Source of the DNA: Acanthosepion lycidas
Lineage: Eukaryota; Mollusca; Cephalopoda; Sepiida; Sepiidae
Reading direction: 5' to 3'
Assembly (NCBI GenBank): GCA_963932145.1
Contig: OZ010613.1
Coordinates: forward strand, 39,544,081-39,608,080
Length of the DNA stretch: 64,000 nt
Position numbers and translations under genes: made by a program. Positions 10,690 through 21,172 of this stretch are shown here, piece by piece. Each line of letters opens with the position of its first letter. Within the stretch, counting starts at the first letter, position 1. Under the pieces are notes generated by a model, which was given only the letters and a program-made list of their open reading frames with translations, was not told the origin of the DNA and made no database searches.

Positions 10690-11101
10690 TATTTATTTCT
10701 TTATCTATCCATCTCTATATCACTCTCTATCTCTATCTCTCTTTCTCTATCTCTCTTTCTCTCTTTCTCTATCTCTCTATCTCTCTATCTCTCTATCTCT
10801 CTTTCTCTCTATCTCTCTATCTCTCTATCTCTCTTTCTCTATCTTTCTCTCTATCTCTCTTTCTCTATCTTTCTCTCTTTCTCTCTCTTTCTCTATCTTT
10901 CTCTCTTTCTCTCTCTTTCTCTATCTTTCTCTCTTTCTCTCTCTTTCTCTATCTTTCTCTCTTTCTCTCTCTTTCTCTATCTCTCTCTCTCTTTCTCTCT
11001 CTTTCTCTATCTCTCTCTTTCTCTATCTCTCTCTTTCTCTATCTCTCTATCTCTCTATCTCTCTCTTTCTCTATCTCTCTATCTCTCTATCTCTATCTAT
11101 C
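10690..11101 (+). repeat. Polypyrimidine (CTCTCTTTCTCTAT)n array
   Basis: About 410 bp of CTAT/CTCT/CTTT tandem units on the plus strand, beginning right where the polypurine tract ends. The frame that stays open through it (Ser/Leu/Phe only) is a repeat artefact. Confidence 0.95.
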
Positions 11102-11106
11102 GTAGG

Positions 11107-11519
11107 AGGATAGTATTGCTCCATTCTCCAAAGTGGAGAGTGATCTTGCTTATCTAATAAAAAATAAATAAACGCGTAACATTCCTGAGTATTCTCCATG
11201 TTTGAATACCGGCCTCTAGGGCCGGCGTGGCTTGAGTCCATTGGTAGTTAGTTACCTCAGCCACGGAGTCCATGATTAGACATTGGGAAATCTAATCAAA
11301 TAAGGTAGAATAATCAATCGATTATTATTTTTTAATCTACAGAGTTCGGCTCAGGTAAGAATTTCTACGATAGAAGAGAAAACCATTCTTTATCGTAAAG
11401 CGGCATTTCCAAGATGATTTTGTGATAAAAGAAAACAACAAAACAATATGATTTGATAAAAATTGAAGAAAAAGAAAAGGAATGACGCGGAGTGTTTAAG
11501 TAAGAAAGTCGGGCATGAA
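11107..11519. other. Gene-free stretch
   Basis: Nothing recognisable except a short GC-rich hairpin around 11209..11226 (ACCGGCCTCTAGGGCCGG). Confidence 0.4.
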
Positions 11520-11529
11520 TGGTAGTTAA

Positions 11530-11830
11530 AGTTTTTCTTTACTGTTTTTCTTTCTTTCATTCTTTTCAAGTTTTCTCATTTTCTCTCAATCTTTCTTTCG
11601 TTAATTTAGCTCGACTTTCTTTCTGTTTTTTGTTTTTTTTCGTTCTGTCTTTCTTTTTATATTGATTTTCATTCTTTTTTTTGTTCTTTTCATCATTTTT
11701 CTTTCTTTCTTTCCAAGTTTTATCACATTCAATCATGCTTTCTTTCATCTGTTTACATTAACTTTTCTTTCTTTGTTTTTTTTTCTTGATTTTTACTTAC
11801 TTTTTATCATATTCTATCATTCTTTCATCT
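11530..11830 (+). repeat. Pyrimidine-rich (CTTT)n region
   Basis: T/C-rich sequence with many TTTCTTTC units. No gene. Confidence 0.7.
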
Positions 11831-11835
11831 GCTTG

Positions 11836-11945
11836 GTAACTTCGAGGTGTTGTAATGGTTAACAAGCATGTTTCGCATGATCCATTACAGCTTAGTAGTG
11901 AGTTCGAGCTTGGCGCTTCATACTTTTGGCCTTAAAAATCATTTG
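11836..11945 (+). mobile_element. tRNA-derived SINE family A, copy 1
   Basis: It contains a tRNA-like A box (GTGTTGTAATGGTTAACAAG) and B-box-like GAGTTCGAGCT about 45 bp later, followed by the family tail ACTTTTGGCCTT. Lower copy quality than the minus-strand copies at 23340..23760. Confidence 0.7.
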
Positions 11946-12064
11946 GGCACCTCGGTGTGGTGTAATGGTTAGAAAGTTCGTCTTGCTAAAACAATTACGA
12001 CTGAGTAGTCAGTGCCCCATAATTTTGGCCTTGTGCCACATCTAAGCTACGCTTAGAAAATCAC
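11946..12064 (+). mobile_element. tRNA-derived SINE family A, copy 2 (tandem)
   Basis: Directly adjacent second copy: GGTGTGGTGTAATGGTTAGA (A-box region), ACGACTGAGTAGTCAGTGCC, then GGCCTTGTGCCACATCTAAG and GCTACGCTTAGAAAATCACC at the 3' end. Part of the B box (GTTCGATCC) is deleted. Confidence 0.75.
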
Positions 12065-12334
12065 CATTCTTTCATCTGTTTACGTTAACTTTTCTTTATT
12101 TCTCATCTGTTAATTCCGTTGTTTTGTTTTTCACCTTTTACATTTCCCGATAGCTATCTATCTTTGTATCGCACTTTTATTCACTTACTAGCTTTATTTT
12201 ATTTTGTTCACCTTAACGTTTCTTTCGTTCGTTCGTTCTTTCGTTCAACATTTTAGAGGGATTTAATGTTGAACAAAAATCCTTTTATCTTTACAAGAGT
12301 CAGATTAGACCAAAATTAGAGTGCTCTACGTGAT

Positions 12335-12465
12335 ATTTACAGCCACAGCTCGTGCTTCGCTGTTTTTCTGAGTAGGACTTCCTCCTTACAACTTGAATAC
12401 AGAGGAAATCAGAGTGCTTCTTTAAGTACTTTCAAGGTAATAGTTCTAATGAACTTTCCGGACTG
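12335..12465 (+). pseudogene. LINE 3'-end fragment, arm 1 of inverted pair
   Basis: Encodes in a broken frame the region DIYSHSSCFAVFLSRTSSLQ, nearly the same as the minus-strand copy at 12630..12765. It is a short piece of the LINE C-terminal coding sequence found repeatedly in this window. Confidence 0.65.
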
Positions 12466-12483
12466 GATTTTCTCAATCTACAG

Positions 12484-12840
12484 CTAGAATTCAAAATCGT
12501 TTACGCACACACGATAGAAGAAACTATCAACATAGAACTTACGGTTACATCTAGTCATTTCAACATAAAAAAAAACAAACATGAGACCTTGCCGCCAATC
12601 TAGTACTGCGCTTAAATTCATTAGGTCTAGGTACCATAGCGGAAAGTTCATTAGAACCATTACCTTGAAAGTACTTAAAGAAACATTCTGATTTCCTCTG
12701 TATTCCAGTTGTAAGGAGGAAGTTCTACTCAGAAAAACGGCGAAGCGCGAGCTGTGGCTGTAAATATCTCGAAGGCGATCCTTCACAAGCTCAATGAATA
12801 TGGTGTCACTGGCTGAATATTTGACTCTGAAACCAATCAT
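12484..12840 (-). pseudogene. LINE ORF2 C-terminal fragment, arm 2 of inverted pair
   Basis: An open minus-strand frame encodes SFKV/LSTFKVMVLMNFPLWYLD, then MNLSAVLDWRQGL and TRCNRKFYVDSFFYR. This is the C-terminal tail that follows the reverse transcriptase in jockey/CR1-type non-LTR elements; the RNRKFYANSFFPRT..WNSLP block is usual there. The frame lacks RT motifs and is a truncated relic. It pairs with 12335..12465 as an inverted repeat of about 130 bp. Confidence 0.65.
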
Positions 12841-12879
12841 TCTTAACCACTCGTTTAATGAAGGTCATCTTGAATGACC

Positions 12880-13650
12880 ACGCTTCTAGATCATTTTAAA
12901 ATAATGCGAGTGTCCACCAGAGCTATATCTTTGGACCTATGTTGTTTCTTATCTTCAACGACCCTCCCGATATCATCAGTTCGCAACTCTGTATTTTCGC
13001 GGATGGCACAGCTATTTAGTAAAACTTTCTCGACAAAGTAAAACTGGCAGAGGCTCTGGGAAATGACGTCCAGTCAGTTGTTAACTGGGACAAGAAATGA
13101 CCTGTAAACCATAACGCCTCCGAAAACAAAACTGATATATCTTATTCATCATAGAGAACAATTTTTGCCTTTCATTAACATAGCTGATGCTAACTCCCAG
13201 AAGATGAACTCATTACGCTTTCTTGCTTTCACGTTTTCCACTGACTAAAGTGGAGTGACTGTATTGAATTAACTTAAGGTCTGCTGCTAGGAAAGTTGTA
13301 ACAGAGAATTTTATCTCGTCAGAATCCATCTTGTACATTAAATAAATCTATCATTCGTTTGTGCATTGAATATTGCCGCCATGTTTGGTCTAGTGCTCCA
13401 TCTATATATACCGAGATTCTCAACAAAATCCAAAGATTGGTCTGTAATGTTGCCAGTCTTGACCTAGCATCCCTCGCCATTCCCACTGTTGTGCCGTGGC
13501 TTCCCTCTGTCTTTTCTATAAATATTTTCATGGCAGTTGTTCTGATTAACTCTCCTCCCTGGTACCTCGACCGCATAAATTTAAGCGTACTACTAGGTTG
13601 GCAATTAGGTCTTATTGTTTTACTTTTGAAATAGCTAGATATAATGGTAT
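12880..13650 (+). pseudogene. LINE reverse transcriptase C-terminal half, degenerate
   Basis: The frame from about 12934 reads GPMLFLIFNDPPDIISSQLC and then IFADGTAI, corresponding to RT blocks with the catalytic YADDT signature mutated to FADGT. Multiple stops and shifts follow. The 13359..13634 frame gives CIEYCRHVWSSAPSIYTEIL, NKIQRLVCN, then WYLDRINLSVLLGWQLGL, the usual post-RT region. It is a jockey/CR1-like non-LTR relic, inactive because of the D-to-G change and stops. Confidence 0.8.
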
Positions 13651-13654
13651 AGCC

Positions 13655-14090
13655 GAGTGTTTAGAACGTTCGCATTTTGACCATGAGACCCGGGTTCGAA
13701 TCTCACCATGGTCGATTTATCAGGAAGGAAACTTATCGGACCGAAGGGGTCAATCCCAGCGTGCGGCACCTTTTGGAAAGTACCTGAAAACCATACCACG
13801 GGTTGACCCAAGCCTTGTGAAATCCTTGGGGGGCCGTCGATAGCTATGCTAGCACGAAACAAGTCATCGTGGCTGAGGGCTTGAGCATGCTGGCTTTGTT
13901 CAAATTGTTGATCACGCTAGATAACATATTCTTTCCCAGAAACTGTAACTATCTTAGCATAATTGCAGTATAAACCATAGGTGGGCTCTGTGGGTGTTGA
14001 ATAAACACAAATGCGCCTGAGCAAGCGTCTGCAATAGGGATTGGTTAGGCGCCCTACTAGACGAGTATCCTTGAATACGAGTGACCAGCT
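13655..14090 (+). mobile_element. Long tRNA-derived SINE family F, full-length copy
   Basis: The head has a tRNA-like A box (TATAGCCGAGTGTTTAGAAC) and a B box (GGGTTCGAATCTC) at 13691..13703, followed by a body of about 390 bp (CCAGCGTGCGGCACC, CACGGGTTGACCCAAGCC, TCATCGTGGCTGAGGGCTTG) ending near TAGGCGCCCTACTAGACGAG. A minus-strand copy is at 53275..53690 and a 3' fragment at 30485..30735. The intact boxes suggest it could still be transcribed by Pol III. Confidence 0.85.
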
Positions 14091-14094
14091 ATAC

Positions 14095-15194
14095 ATATAT
14101 ACAATAGTAAGTTCTATTTTAAGAGTTTTTCTCGCACTTCTCGCTTTTCCGGTCTCTTGCTACCTATGTTCTTAAATGCAACACCAATCATCAAAATCTG
14201 TGTTCATGAAACCTTTTCTTTTATTGTCCTTTCTCTTCACTAAATTCTTTTCATTCTCTTTCGCTTTCAATAACCTTTAGCGTTTTAGTTGCATTATTGC
14301 CGTGGGTGAAATGTTTTTGGGTTTTTTTTGGGGTTTTTTTTAATTGCTACTTGATGGAACAGTTTCCTGCGAATATATTTACCTGCACACTACACAATCT
14401 TTTCAAGTTAAGGGCCAATTATCTTCTAGCCTAATTAATCTCATAACTGCTAAGACGTAAAGTAGCTTTAGTATGAATAAAAAAATGTGGCTATATTTCT
14501 AATAAGTGTGGTTAAAGCAGCATTTTGTAAGCAATTTCGTAGCAGTACTCATGAGTAAAAGTTGTGAGCAGACATTTGAGGAAATTCGTAAAATTTTTGC
14601 AAGTTCCCGGTCTTCTTACTCCGGCAGCGAGTCAAGTACAATTAAAAAATGAGTGCTCTGAATTGGCTGTTGAGATATTTTGCTGACGTAAAACATTAAC
14701 ATTGATAGAATACAATTTTTTTTTTTTTTTTTTTTTTAGTGAAAATTAAAAAAGAAATAATAATGAAACCCGCTTGGAGGTAAATTCCTGTCAAAATATC
14801 TCAGTAGAAAGTAGTTATACCAGGAATCCACAGGAACTTTGGTAAGTGTTTCCTGCAAGAATTACATTCTGAAGCGATCTGTGACTGCGATGTTATTAAG
14901 TTTTCTAGTTCAACCAAAATTAACACTTATGTAATTTAAGATTGGTTTTTCTTAAAAGAAAAAAAACAAAAACAAAAAACATCAGCATAAAAATAAATAA
15001 ATGATTATAAATCCGATATTTCCTGCCTCATAAGACGTATTAAAAATGAGAAAAACTTCAAAAAAAATTCACTTTATATCTTGTACCCTCTTAGTTAGGT
15101 GCGAGTAGGCCTTGTGTTGTTGGTTACAGGTACACGACTAGGATGTAAAGATCACTTTTTGGAACGCAAAACTCCTTTGAAGCCCCACATAATT

Positions 15195-15200
<6 letters not shown>
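14095..15200. other. Gene-free stretch with poly(T)
   Basis: No gene recognised; there are T-rich runs at about 14320..14342 and 14709..14738. Confidence 0.5.

Positions 15201-15235
<35 letters not shown>
15201..15235. repeat. (AT)n microsatellite
   Basis: Alternating AT tract. Confidence 0.9.
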
Positions 15236-15240
<5 letters not shown>

Positions 15241-15431
15241 TATGACGATGACAATGCTAGAAACATAAAACAATTTCACATAGCAAAAGAAATCGCTTCG
15301 AACCCGCTCTGTGAGCCGGTTCGCAAATTGCCTTTTCATAACAAACGTTGTTCCTTAACAATCATTACATTATGATTACAAAAGAAAATAAGTTTAAAAT
15401 ATTAAAAATTACTCACTGGCAAGATGATACC

Positions 15432-15740
15432 ACTCATCATCATCATCATCATCATAATAGTAATAATAATAATAGTAGTAATAGCAGTAATAATAATAAT
15501 AGTAATAGTAGAAGTAGTAGTAATAATAATAGTAGTAATAATAATAACCGTAGCAGTAATAATAATAATAGTAATAATTGTAGTAGTATTAATAATAGTA
15601 GTAATAGCAGTGGCAATAATAGTAATAATAGTAGTAATAATAGTAATAGTAGTAGTAGTAGTAATAGTAGCAGTAGTAGTAATAGTAATAGCAGTAATAA
15701 TAATAATAGTAATAATTGTAGTAGGAATAATAATTATAAA
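15432..15740 (+). repeat. Trinucleotide (CAT)n then (AAT/AGT)n array
   Basis: About eight CAT units followed by nearly 300 bp of AAT and AGT triplets. Because the repeat is a multiple of three, several frames stay open (Ser/Asn, Ile/Val, Tyr runs); none looks like a gene. Confidence 0.9.
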
Positions 15741-15884
15741 TCAACGTAGTTGTAGGTCGACTGCAGTCAAGATTAGTCATTCATGATCTTGTCGCTGGAT
15801 GTGTAGTATGCGCTACGCTAAAGTTTTGAATTCAGTTATCTTTTGCCTAGAGTGGTTACCAACCACAGCTAGAGTCTACTCTGC

Positions 15885-16012
15885 TATTTAACCCATTGCT
15901 GGTTTGGGTAGAAAGGATGGTTTCATACGTTTCCCAAGGGTATTGGTGTGAAAGTGAATGTAAAGAAATTTGACTCGCCGATTTCGCGTTTCGGGTCGTT
16001 ATCCACTACACC
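15885..16012 (-). mobile_element. SINE family C, 5' half
   Basis: On the minus strand the tRNA-like head (GGTGTAGTGGATAACGACCC) leads into the family C body ending at AACCCATTGCTGG-type sequence. It is diverged. Confidence 0.6.
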
Positions 16013-16032
16013 ACCAACCCTTACCCCACGTA

Positions 16033-16330
16033 GAGCTTACGGCCACCTATCATTGAAACACCGGTTCCCATATCATCACCAAAGTTAAGCAACGTCGAGT
16101 CGAGTCTGGTCGGTACCTAGATGGGTGTCGCTTGGGAATACCAGGTACTGTAAGCTTGGATGTGCGGCTGGTGCAATGAATAATGGCTCGGAACTGTTAA
16201 TCGGCGAACGAAGTTCCAGTTCCCATTGGATTCGCTATATTAAACTTACTCGCAAATGCCTTTGGGAATGGTACAAATCTAACTCTTTTGCCTCCAGCAA
16301 TGGGTTAATTATTGAAACTTGAATCACTAA
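16033..16330 (+). mobile_element. 5S rRNA-tRNA chimeric SINE, plus copy
   Basis: Positions 16033..16158 align by eye to 5S rRNA: CTTACGGCCA near the start, AGTTAAGCAACGTCGAG (box A region), GGTCGGTACCTAGATGGG (intermediate element/box C region), GGGAATACCAGGTACTGTAA at the end. It runs directly into a tRNA-like family C body (AATAATGGCTCGGAACTG, AGTTCCAGTTCCCATTGG) ending at CAGCAATGGGTTAATTA. The same 5S-to-body junction recurs on the minus strand at 33085..33300, so this is a composite SINE rather than a chance insertion. Confidence 0.85.
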
Positions 16331-16586
16331 ACTTTTATTATCTCAACAAAAACAACTTGCAATCTAAAAATATTTTCTGACTTTAAATAACCTATCTCTT
16401 TCATCTCCCCCAACTACGGGTTAATTAGTTGGACTTGCATCAGTAAATTCATTATCTATAATTACTATTCTCTTATTGTTCTCTCTCCTTAATATTTTCT
16501 TTTTCTAATATTCTCATATTCTTTCACGACCAGTAGCCCCAACTACTCAAAAAATAAATAAATAAATAAATCCTTACAATCTAAAA
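16331..16586. repeat. SINE tail region with repeated CTTTAAATAACCTA motifs
   Basis: Contains the motifs TCTGACTTTAAATAACCTA and GGGTTAATTAGTTGGACTTG, also seen at 34180..34300 after a 5S-derived copy. It ends in an (AAAT)n run just before the next MITE. Confidence 0.5.
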
Positions 16587-16656
16587 ATAGGTTGGTGCAA
16601 AAATAATGACGGTTTTTGACGCATTTTTTAACGACATTATTTTTGCACCAACCTAA
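16587..16656. mobile_element. MADE1-like palindromic MITE, copy 3
   Basis: A roughly 70-bp member with a slightly shortened right inner arm. The termini GGTTGGTGCAAAAATAATG and TTTTTGCACCAACCTAA are intact. Confidence 0.9.
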
Positions 16657-16789
16657 TATTTTAAATTTAAATAATCTACATCGAAAGTAATAGAAAACAG
16701 TAAAAAAAAAAAAAAGAGCGAGTATCTTATTTGAGAAAATTGAATAGATGGATGTTGGAACACGTAACCCAAAGAGAAAAAAGAATCAT

Positions 16790-16885
16790 GTATGTATTAC
16801 TGGAAGCAAAAAATAACAGGAAGCTGGGGAGAGCCATGGTCGCCTACTTTTTGAATGGATACGGCGCAAAGAGAGTTCATGTTAC
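16790..16885 (+). pseudogene. LINE 3' coding tail fragment (RTE-like)
   Basis: A short trace NRKLGRAMVAYFLNGYGA resembles the RELWKAMIANVLKGHGT ending seen better at 39000..39425. Too short for more than a family-level guess. Confidence 0.4.
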
Positions 16886-16959
16886 ATAGCCGAAAAGACG
16901 GTAAATATGACATGCTGTTTGGCTAGGAAAAAGTTAATGTCTTTAAGACCTTTCGCCAA

Positions 16960-17240
16960 CTACTCTTTTACTCATTAGTTCGTTGATTTTATGAATTTAA
17001 GCGCAGTACTAGATTGGCAGCTAGGTCTCACCATTTTACACTTGAAATAGCTAGATATAACTAGAAATTCTCTGCTTACAGCTTCTTTTCTCCCACTTCT
17101 CGCCTGTAGAACTCTCTTCCGGTTTATTGTTTTCTAGCCAAATTTGATGTTCGAAAACATAAATGAAATGTCAATTGTCATCTACTGTGTGCTTGATGTC
17201 TATTCATTCATTGTTCTCGCTCCTTAATAATGTTTATATT
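16960..17240 (+). pseudogene. LINE ORF2 C-terminal tail
   Basis: Translates in part to FMNLSAVLDWQLGLTILHLK and SLLTASFLPLLACRTLF, the same post-RT tail as 12484..12840 and 13550..13640. Stops interrupt it. Confidence 0.6.
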
Positions 17241-17439
17241 TTTCTTATTCTTTCTGTTATATTCCGTGCTAACAGGAATATGGAATAAATAGTAACAGGT
17301 TTATTGTAGAAACCAGTACACCAAACAAGGAAGTAATAGTTATACGCACGGTCGTCGCAAGTCAGTACAGTTGTGTGCGTGCTGTTATCGGAAGGCCGCT
17401 AATTCTCGCAGATCCCAGCTCAATGCTATTTAGTAACTG

Positions 17440-17905
17440 CTCCACGCAATTACATGTGACACAAGGCCGAATTTAATGTGGGGCCTCCCGAGCCCGGAGG
17501 CTCGGCCAAAAAATCCCCGTAGACCCCGCATAAACGCGATTGGGCCTGTCTACCTCCCCGGACGAAACTCTGCCCTTCGGCATAGCCTCGTCCGGGTTCC
17601 TCTCTGCCCGAAGGCAGAGAGTTCGACTAGCGCAGCTGGGAAAGATCCCAGCGCGACGCTATTTAGTAACTGCCCCCCGCAGTCACATGTGGCACAAGGC
17701 CGAATTTAATGTGGGGTTTCCGAGCCCGGAGGCTTGACCAAAAAATCCCCGTAGACCCCGCATAAACGGGATCGGGTCTGTCTACCTCCCCGGACGAAAC
17801 TCTGCCCTTCGGCTTTGCCTCGTCTGGGTTCCTCTCTGCCCGAAGGCAGAGAATTCGATGAGCGCAGCTGGGAAAAGTCTCAGCCCGACTCTCATGCCCG
17901 ATGTC
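17440..17905 (+). repeat. GC-rich tandem unit (two copies of about 245 bp)
   Basis: Two units start with (T)GTGGCACAAGGCCGAATTTAATG-type sequence split here as GGCACAAGGCCGAATTTAAT, continue with hairpin-forming CGAGCCCGGAGGCT and GACCCCGCATAAACG segments, and end with TCTGCCCGAAGGCAGAGA. They are related to the minus-strand copy at 42905..43150 and to the array inside the solo LTR at 48430..49470, so this block may be part of a diverged LTR. GC content is far above the surroundings. Confidence 0.75.
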
Positions 17906-18189
17906 CTCACGACACCTATAGTACCGCCACTCATGAGGGTGGCAAGTTATTCCATTACATCACTTTCACATTCAGTAACCTCTTCTGTCTTAGTGGCTTT
18001 ATTCCCTTGATCGGGGTGAAATTATTATAAGAATTAAAATAATATTAACTCCTCATCCCAGAAATTCAGACAGAACTTATCGAATCTGTACGGACTGGTT
18101 CCATTGGTGTACAGTGGAACTAAACATTGACAATCCTGTATAGGCTGAAAGCTGGTTCTACTGATCAAGACATCACTCAGGTTCATGAG

Positions 18190-18372
18190 ATCACAAAAAA
18201 GACATGGCACGTGGAGCTAGAACAGACTGCCCCAGCGAGCGAAATAAAGGGTTCAGTTCGACATTCCAACCACCTGAAGAAGGCCGGAGTGTACAACGAC
18301 TGAAACGTCGTGAATATGGCAACAATGTAAATAATTACAATACCTCATCTCAGAAACATAGATATTAGAGTG
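18190..18372 (+). mobile_element. SINE family E body with CUGAAGA/GAAAC core
   Basis: Contains ACATGGCACGTGGAGCTAGA, GAGCGAAATAAAGGGTTCAG, CACCTGAAGAAGGCCGG and GAAACGTCGTGAATATGGC in the family order. The CTGAAGAAGG..GAAACG pattern resembles a hammerhead core with a long stem II, but the stem here is mismatched (GGCC versus GACT). Confidence 0.7.
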
Positions 18373-18379
18373 GTTTCCC

Positions 18380-18985
18380 GTTTCTTTCTCCGCGTTTTTA
18401 AATTAAGAGTTCTACTTCTAGAACGGTTGCCTTATTAAAGAGAGAGAGAGCAAAGTCTGTTTTATTTGTTATCTATAGCTAAGGGATGGGTGGATTCATG
18501 CTTTTTCTCAATGGAATTGGCGCGATGAGAATACCTAAAACATACTTGAAATATAAACGCCACAAAAATGTATTGGGCTTCTTAAACCTTGGACGGCAGT
18601 CATTCTAGACGAAAGAAAACTTTGAAATTATATCTTCGGAGAAAATAGCAAAAATAAAAAAAACAACATTATCTTTCCCAGAGAGTCATAACAATTGACA
18701 GATAGCGCTCGCAAAAAAAAACAAAAAGAAAGAAAAACAAAAACAAAAACGGGTACCTGTTGAGAGCCATTATTGTCTTCACTCTGAAGGAACATGGCAT
18801 AAAAAAAAGAATGATGTACATGATTTTTTTTATTATTTAACTTTATTTTTCACGCTAACAGTGTCGAAAATCTCTGATAGGTATGTTTTATCCATACTCG
18901 GTGTCCCATTCGTCCATGACACTATATATAAGTATCCTTTTTGCTTACATTTTCTCTAAATGCTGGCTGATTGATTTTGTTTAAT
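18380..18985. other. Gene-free stretch, short LINE-tail trace
   Basis: Purine-rich and A-rich runs near 18440 and 18710..18760. A weak RTE-like tail trace (LLRAIIVFTLKEHGI) lies at about 18760..18802. No gene. Confidence 0.4.
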
Positions 18986-18989
18986 GGCA

Positions 18990-19620
18990 TATCAACATCT
19001 CTATGAATTATTTAATACCAAAAACTAAACATTTTGAACACAAATTTAAGGCTTCAATTAAATATATTTTAAACGTAATTGTATGCCTCCAACTACAGAT
19101 AAATTTTATTATTAGTCATTTTGCTATAAGTTGTGTTGTTGATAATTTTACTATAAATATGAATTGTTGGTTGTTTGTTTTTGTTTAGCGGCATATCAAC
19201 ACCTCTATGGGTTATTTAATACCGAAATTTACATATTTTGTACATAATTTTATACTTTTAGAGTAAAGGTAGTTATTTTAGATATATAGTTTGTAGATCA
19301 TGAAATATATTGTTGGTAATTTTCCTATAAAAATGTATTTTTTTTTTTTTTTTTGCATTGATTGCCATTTTGCTATAAAGACGTATTGTCATTAATTTTA
19401 TTATAAAAACGTCCTGTTGGTTTCTGTTTGTGGGGGAGGTCACTATTTGCTCATAGCTGGGACCCTAAAAAGTGCTACCACCCCGGGTCAGGTTGGACCT
19501 TAAGAACGAGAGCATTTAAAAGGTGGTTCCATACTCGTCGAAACATCCAATCTCCCGATCAGAGAGATTGCTGCCGGATGGACTTTATCGTCAGGACGAG
19601 GACGACCATTTCCTCAAACG
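18990..19620 (-). repeat. Dispersed repeat family B, inverted copy with duplicated tail
   Basis: The tail motif GGCATATCAACA (reverse of TGTTGATATGCC) occurs at about 18985 and 19190. The family B block follows at 19440..19600 (CATAGCTGGGACCCT, CTACCACCCCGGGTCAGG, AGGTGGTTCCATACTC). The frames within it are not genes. Confidence 0.7.
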
Positions 19621-19659
19621 CTTCGTCGTTGCTCACGGCTCATGGTAAGGTATATATAC

Positions 19660-20290
19660 CTGCAAAAAAAATGGAACCGACTTAATTTTCAGCGACTGAT
19701 GATCGGTTCTGCAACAGTGAATCTTAGTGACGCTCATGCTTGTCACGTTTATGATAAGATCCAATAATCGTAACATTTACACTATATAAAGGGTGTTTCA
19801 AAAAATTTGATATCCTTTGAGATGGAAATATCTGCGACACACATCAGTTCTTAAATTGATATCTATGCTGGTGACACAATCATTTACTCCTGTCTCGATA
19901 GGTAAGTCTGATCAGTTCGATAAGATGAAATTGGTAATTGATCTACGGTCTTTTATTTTAACTGGGGCAAGGAATGGCTTGTTAATTGTAACGCCCCCAA
20001 AACGAAACTTTTCTTTATTAATCACCAGAACTATCCTTTCCAGCCTCCCATCAGCATGGCTGATGCTTACCTCCAGGAGAGTCACTCATCGCGCAATCTT
20101 GGGTTAACTTTTTCGTCTGGCGTGAAATGGAATGATTATAATAGCTAAGTGTTGTAGAGTAGTTAGTACTCTTTAGCACTCTACCGGATGGCCTGGCTCA
20201 TAGCCTTAAATAGTCTATGATTAAGGACTTCAACAGCTGATTAATAAGTTTATACTAAGCTGAATAATATTCGGACAGATCTTACTTCAG
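19660..20290 (+). pseudogene. LINE RT fragment, plus arm of large inverted duplication
   Basis: Includes an open stretch (19817..20107) that in the proper frame gives ISMADAYLQESHSSRNLGL and then FSSGVKWNDYNS, the RT-C-terminal motif LGVTFSSDLKW of jockey/CR1-like LINEs. The segment from about 19680 to 20110 is present again in inverted orientation at 22886..23330, and 20160..20290 is repeated inverted at 21173..21330. Confidence 0.7.
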
Positions 20291-20592
20291 AGTCGGTGTA
20301 TATTTCTGAGATGAGGTATTATGTACATTATTTACATTATTCGGACTATTGTCCTCATCTCTGTCGCCATATTTATTACAACATTTCGGCCCTTCAGTAT
20401 CTGTCTATATTTCTGAGATGAGGTATTATGTACACTATTTACATTATTCGGACTATTGCCCTCATCTTTGTCACCATATTTTTTACGTTTTGGCCGTTGT
20501 ACGCTCCGGCCTTCTTCAGGTGGTTGGAATGTCGAACTGAACCCTTTATTTCGCTCATTGGGGTAGACTGTTCTAATTCCACGTGCCATGTT
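20290..20592 (-). mobile_element. SINE family E, inverted copy
   Basis: Reverse complement of the family E body: GATGAGGTATTATGTACA blocks (two partial tandem repeats), then a core read on the minus strand as CCTGAAGAAGGCCGGAGCG with GGCC-AAAACG, where the usual GAAAC has become AAAAC. It ends with CACGTGGAATTAGAACAG on the minus strand. Confidence 0.7.
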
Positions 20593-20654
20593 TGATGGAT
20601 GTCAATTATCAGTTATCTCCTAGGTTTATAATACCCAGAAATTCATACCCAAGG

Positions 20655-20925
20655 ACACATGGCACAGTGGATAAAAACGTTGGTTAGATCCAGTGACAGG
20701 ACCCAAAGAGTGAGTTCAATACCCGGTTAAGGTAGTGGAGAACTTTCAGAGGGAAATTAACAGAAGATAACTGATAACTGACAGCCATCAAACACTGCAC
20801 GTGGAACTATAACAGTCTACTCCAGTTCAGTTCGACATTCCAACTATCTGAAGAAGGCCGAAACGTTGTGATAAATATGGTGACAAAGATGAGGACAATA
20901 GTCCGAATAATGTAAATAATGATCT
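20655..20925 (+). mobile_element. SINE family E, near full-length copy with tRNA-like head
   Basis: The head (20660..20735) has an A-box-like segment (ATGGCACAGTGGATAAAAAC) and a B-box-like GAGTTCAATACCC. The body continues with CACGTGGAACTATAACAG, TTCAGTTCGACATTCCAAC, CTGAAGAAGGCCGAAACG and AAAGATGAGGACAATAGTCC. Stem II of the putative hammerhead core is absent here (CTGAAGAAGGCC joined directly to GAAACG). It sits head-to-head with the inverted copy at 20290..20592. Confidence 0.75.
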
Positions 20926-21172
20926 TACTTCATTTTATCGAATTATTTATCGTAACTCTGTTGTTTCAGCTCGAATTTCTCGAATCCTCGTTGCTCATCT
21001 GTTGTCTCGTCAAGGTGAATGATACACAGAGAAGAATGAGTGTTTTATATATTTATTCAGTACCGGTGCTAACGGTACATACAAAAAACACAGAACAATA
21101 AGTTACAAAACAATTAACAAGACAACTTACAAGGAATAAAGGAGGGTCAAATGTTGTATAGCCAAACGAAGT

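Noticed and set aside
10613-11113. 166-codon plus-strand frame
   Set aside because: Made of Leu/Ser/Phe/Tyr from the CTCT/CTTT/CTAT repeat; no gene.
13655-13740. Functional tRNA gene
   Set aside because: A and B boxes are good, but no complete cloverleaf with acceptor stem could be drawn and the sequence continues as a SINE body; the same structure recurs at 53275..53692.
15348-15786. Ser/Asn-rich and Ile/Val-rich frames
   Set aside because: Triplet repeat (AAT/AGT)n stays open in all frames; low-complexity only.
16033-16158. Genuine 5S rRNA gene
   Set aside because: Similarity to 5S rRNA is partial and diverged, it is fused to a SINE body, and there is no tandem 5S cluster.
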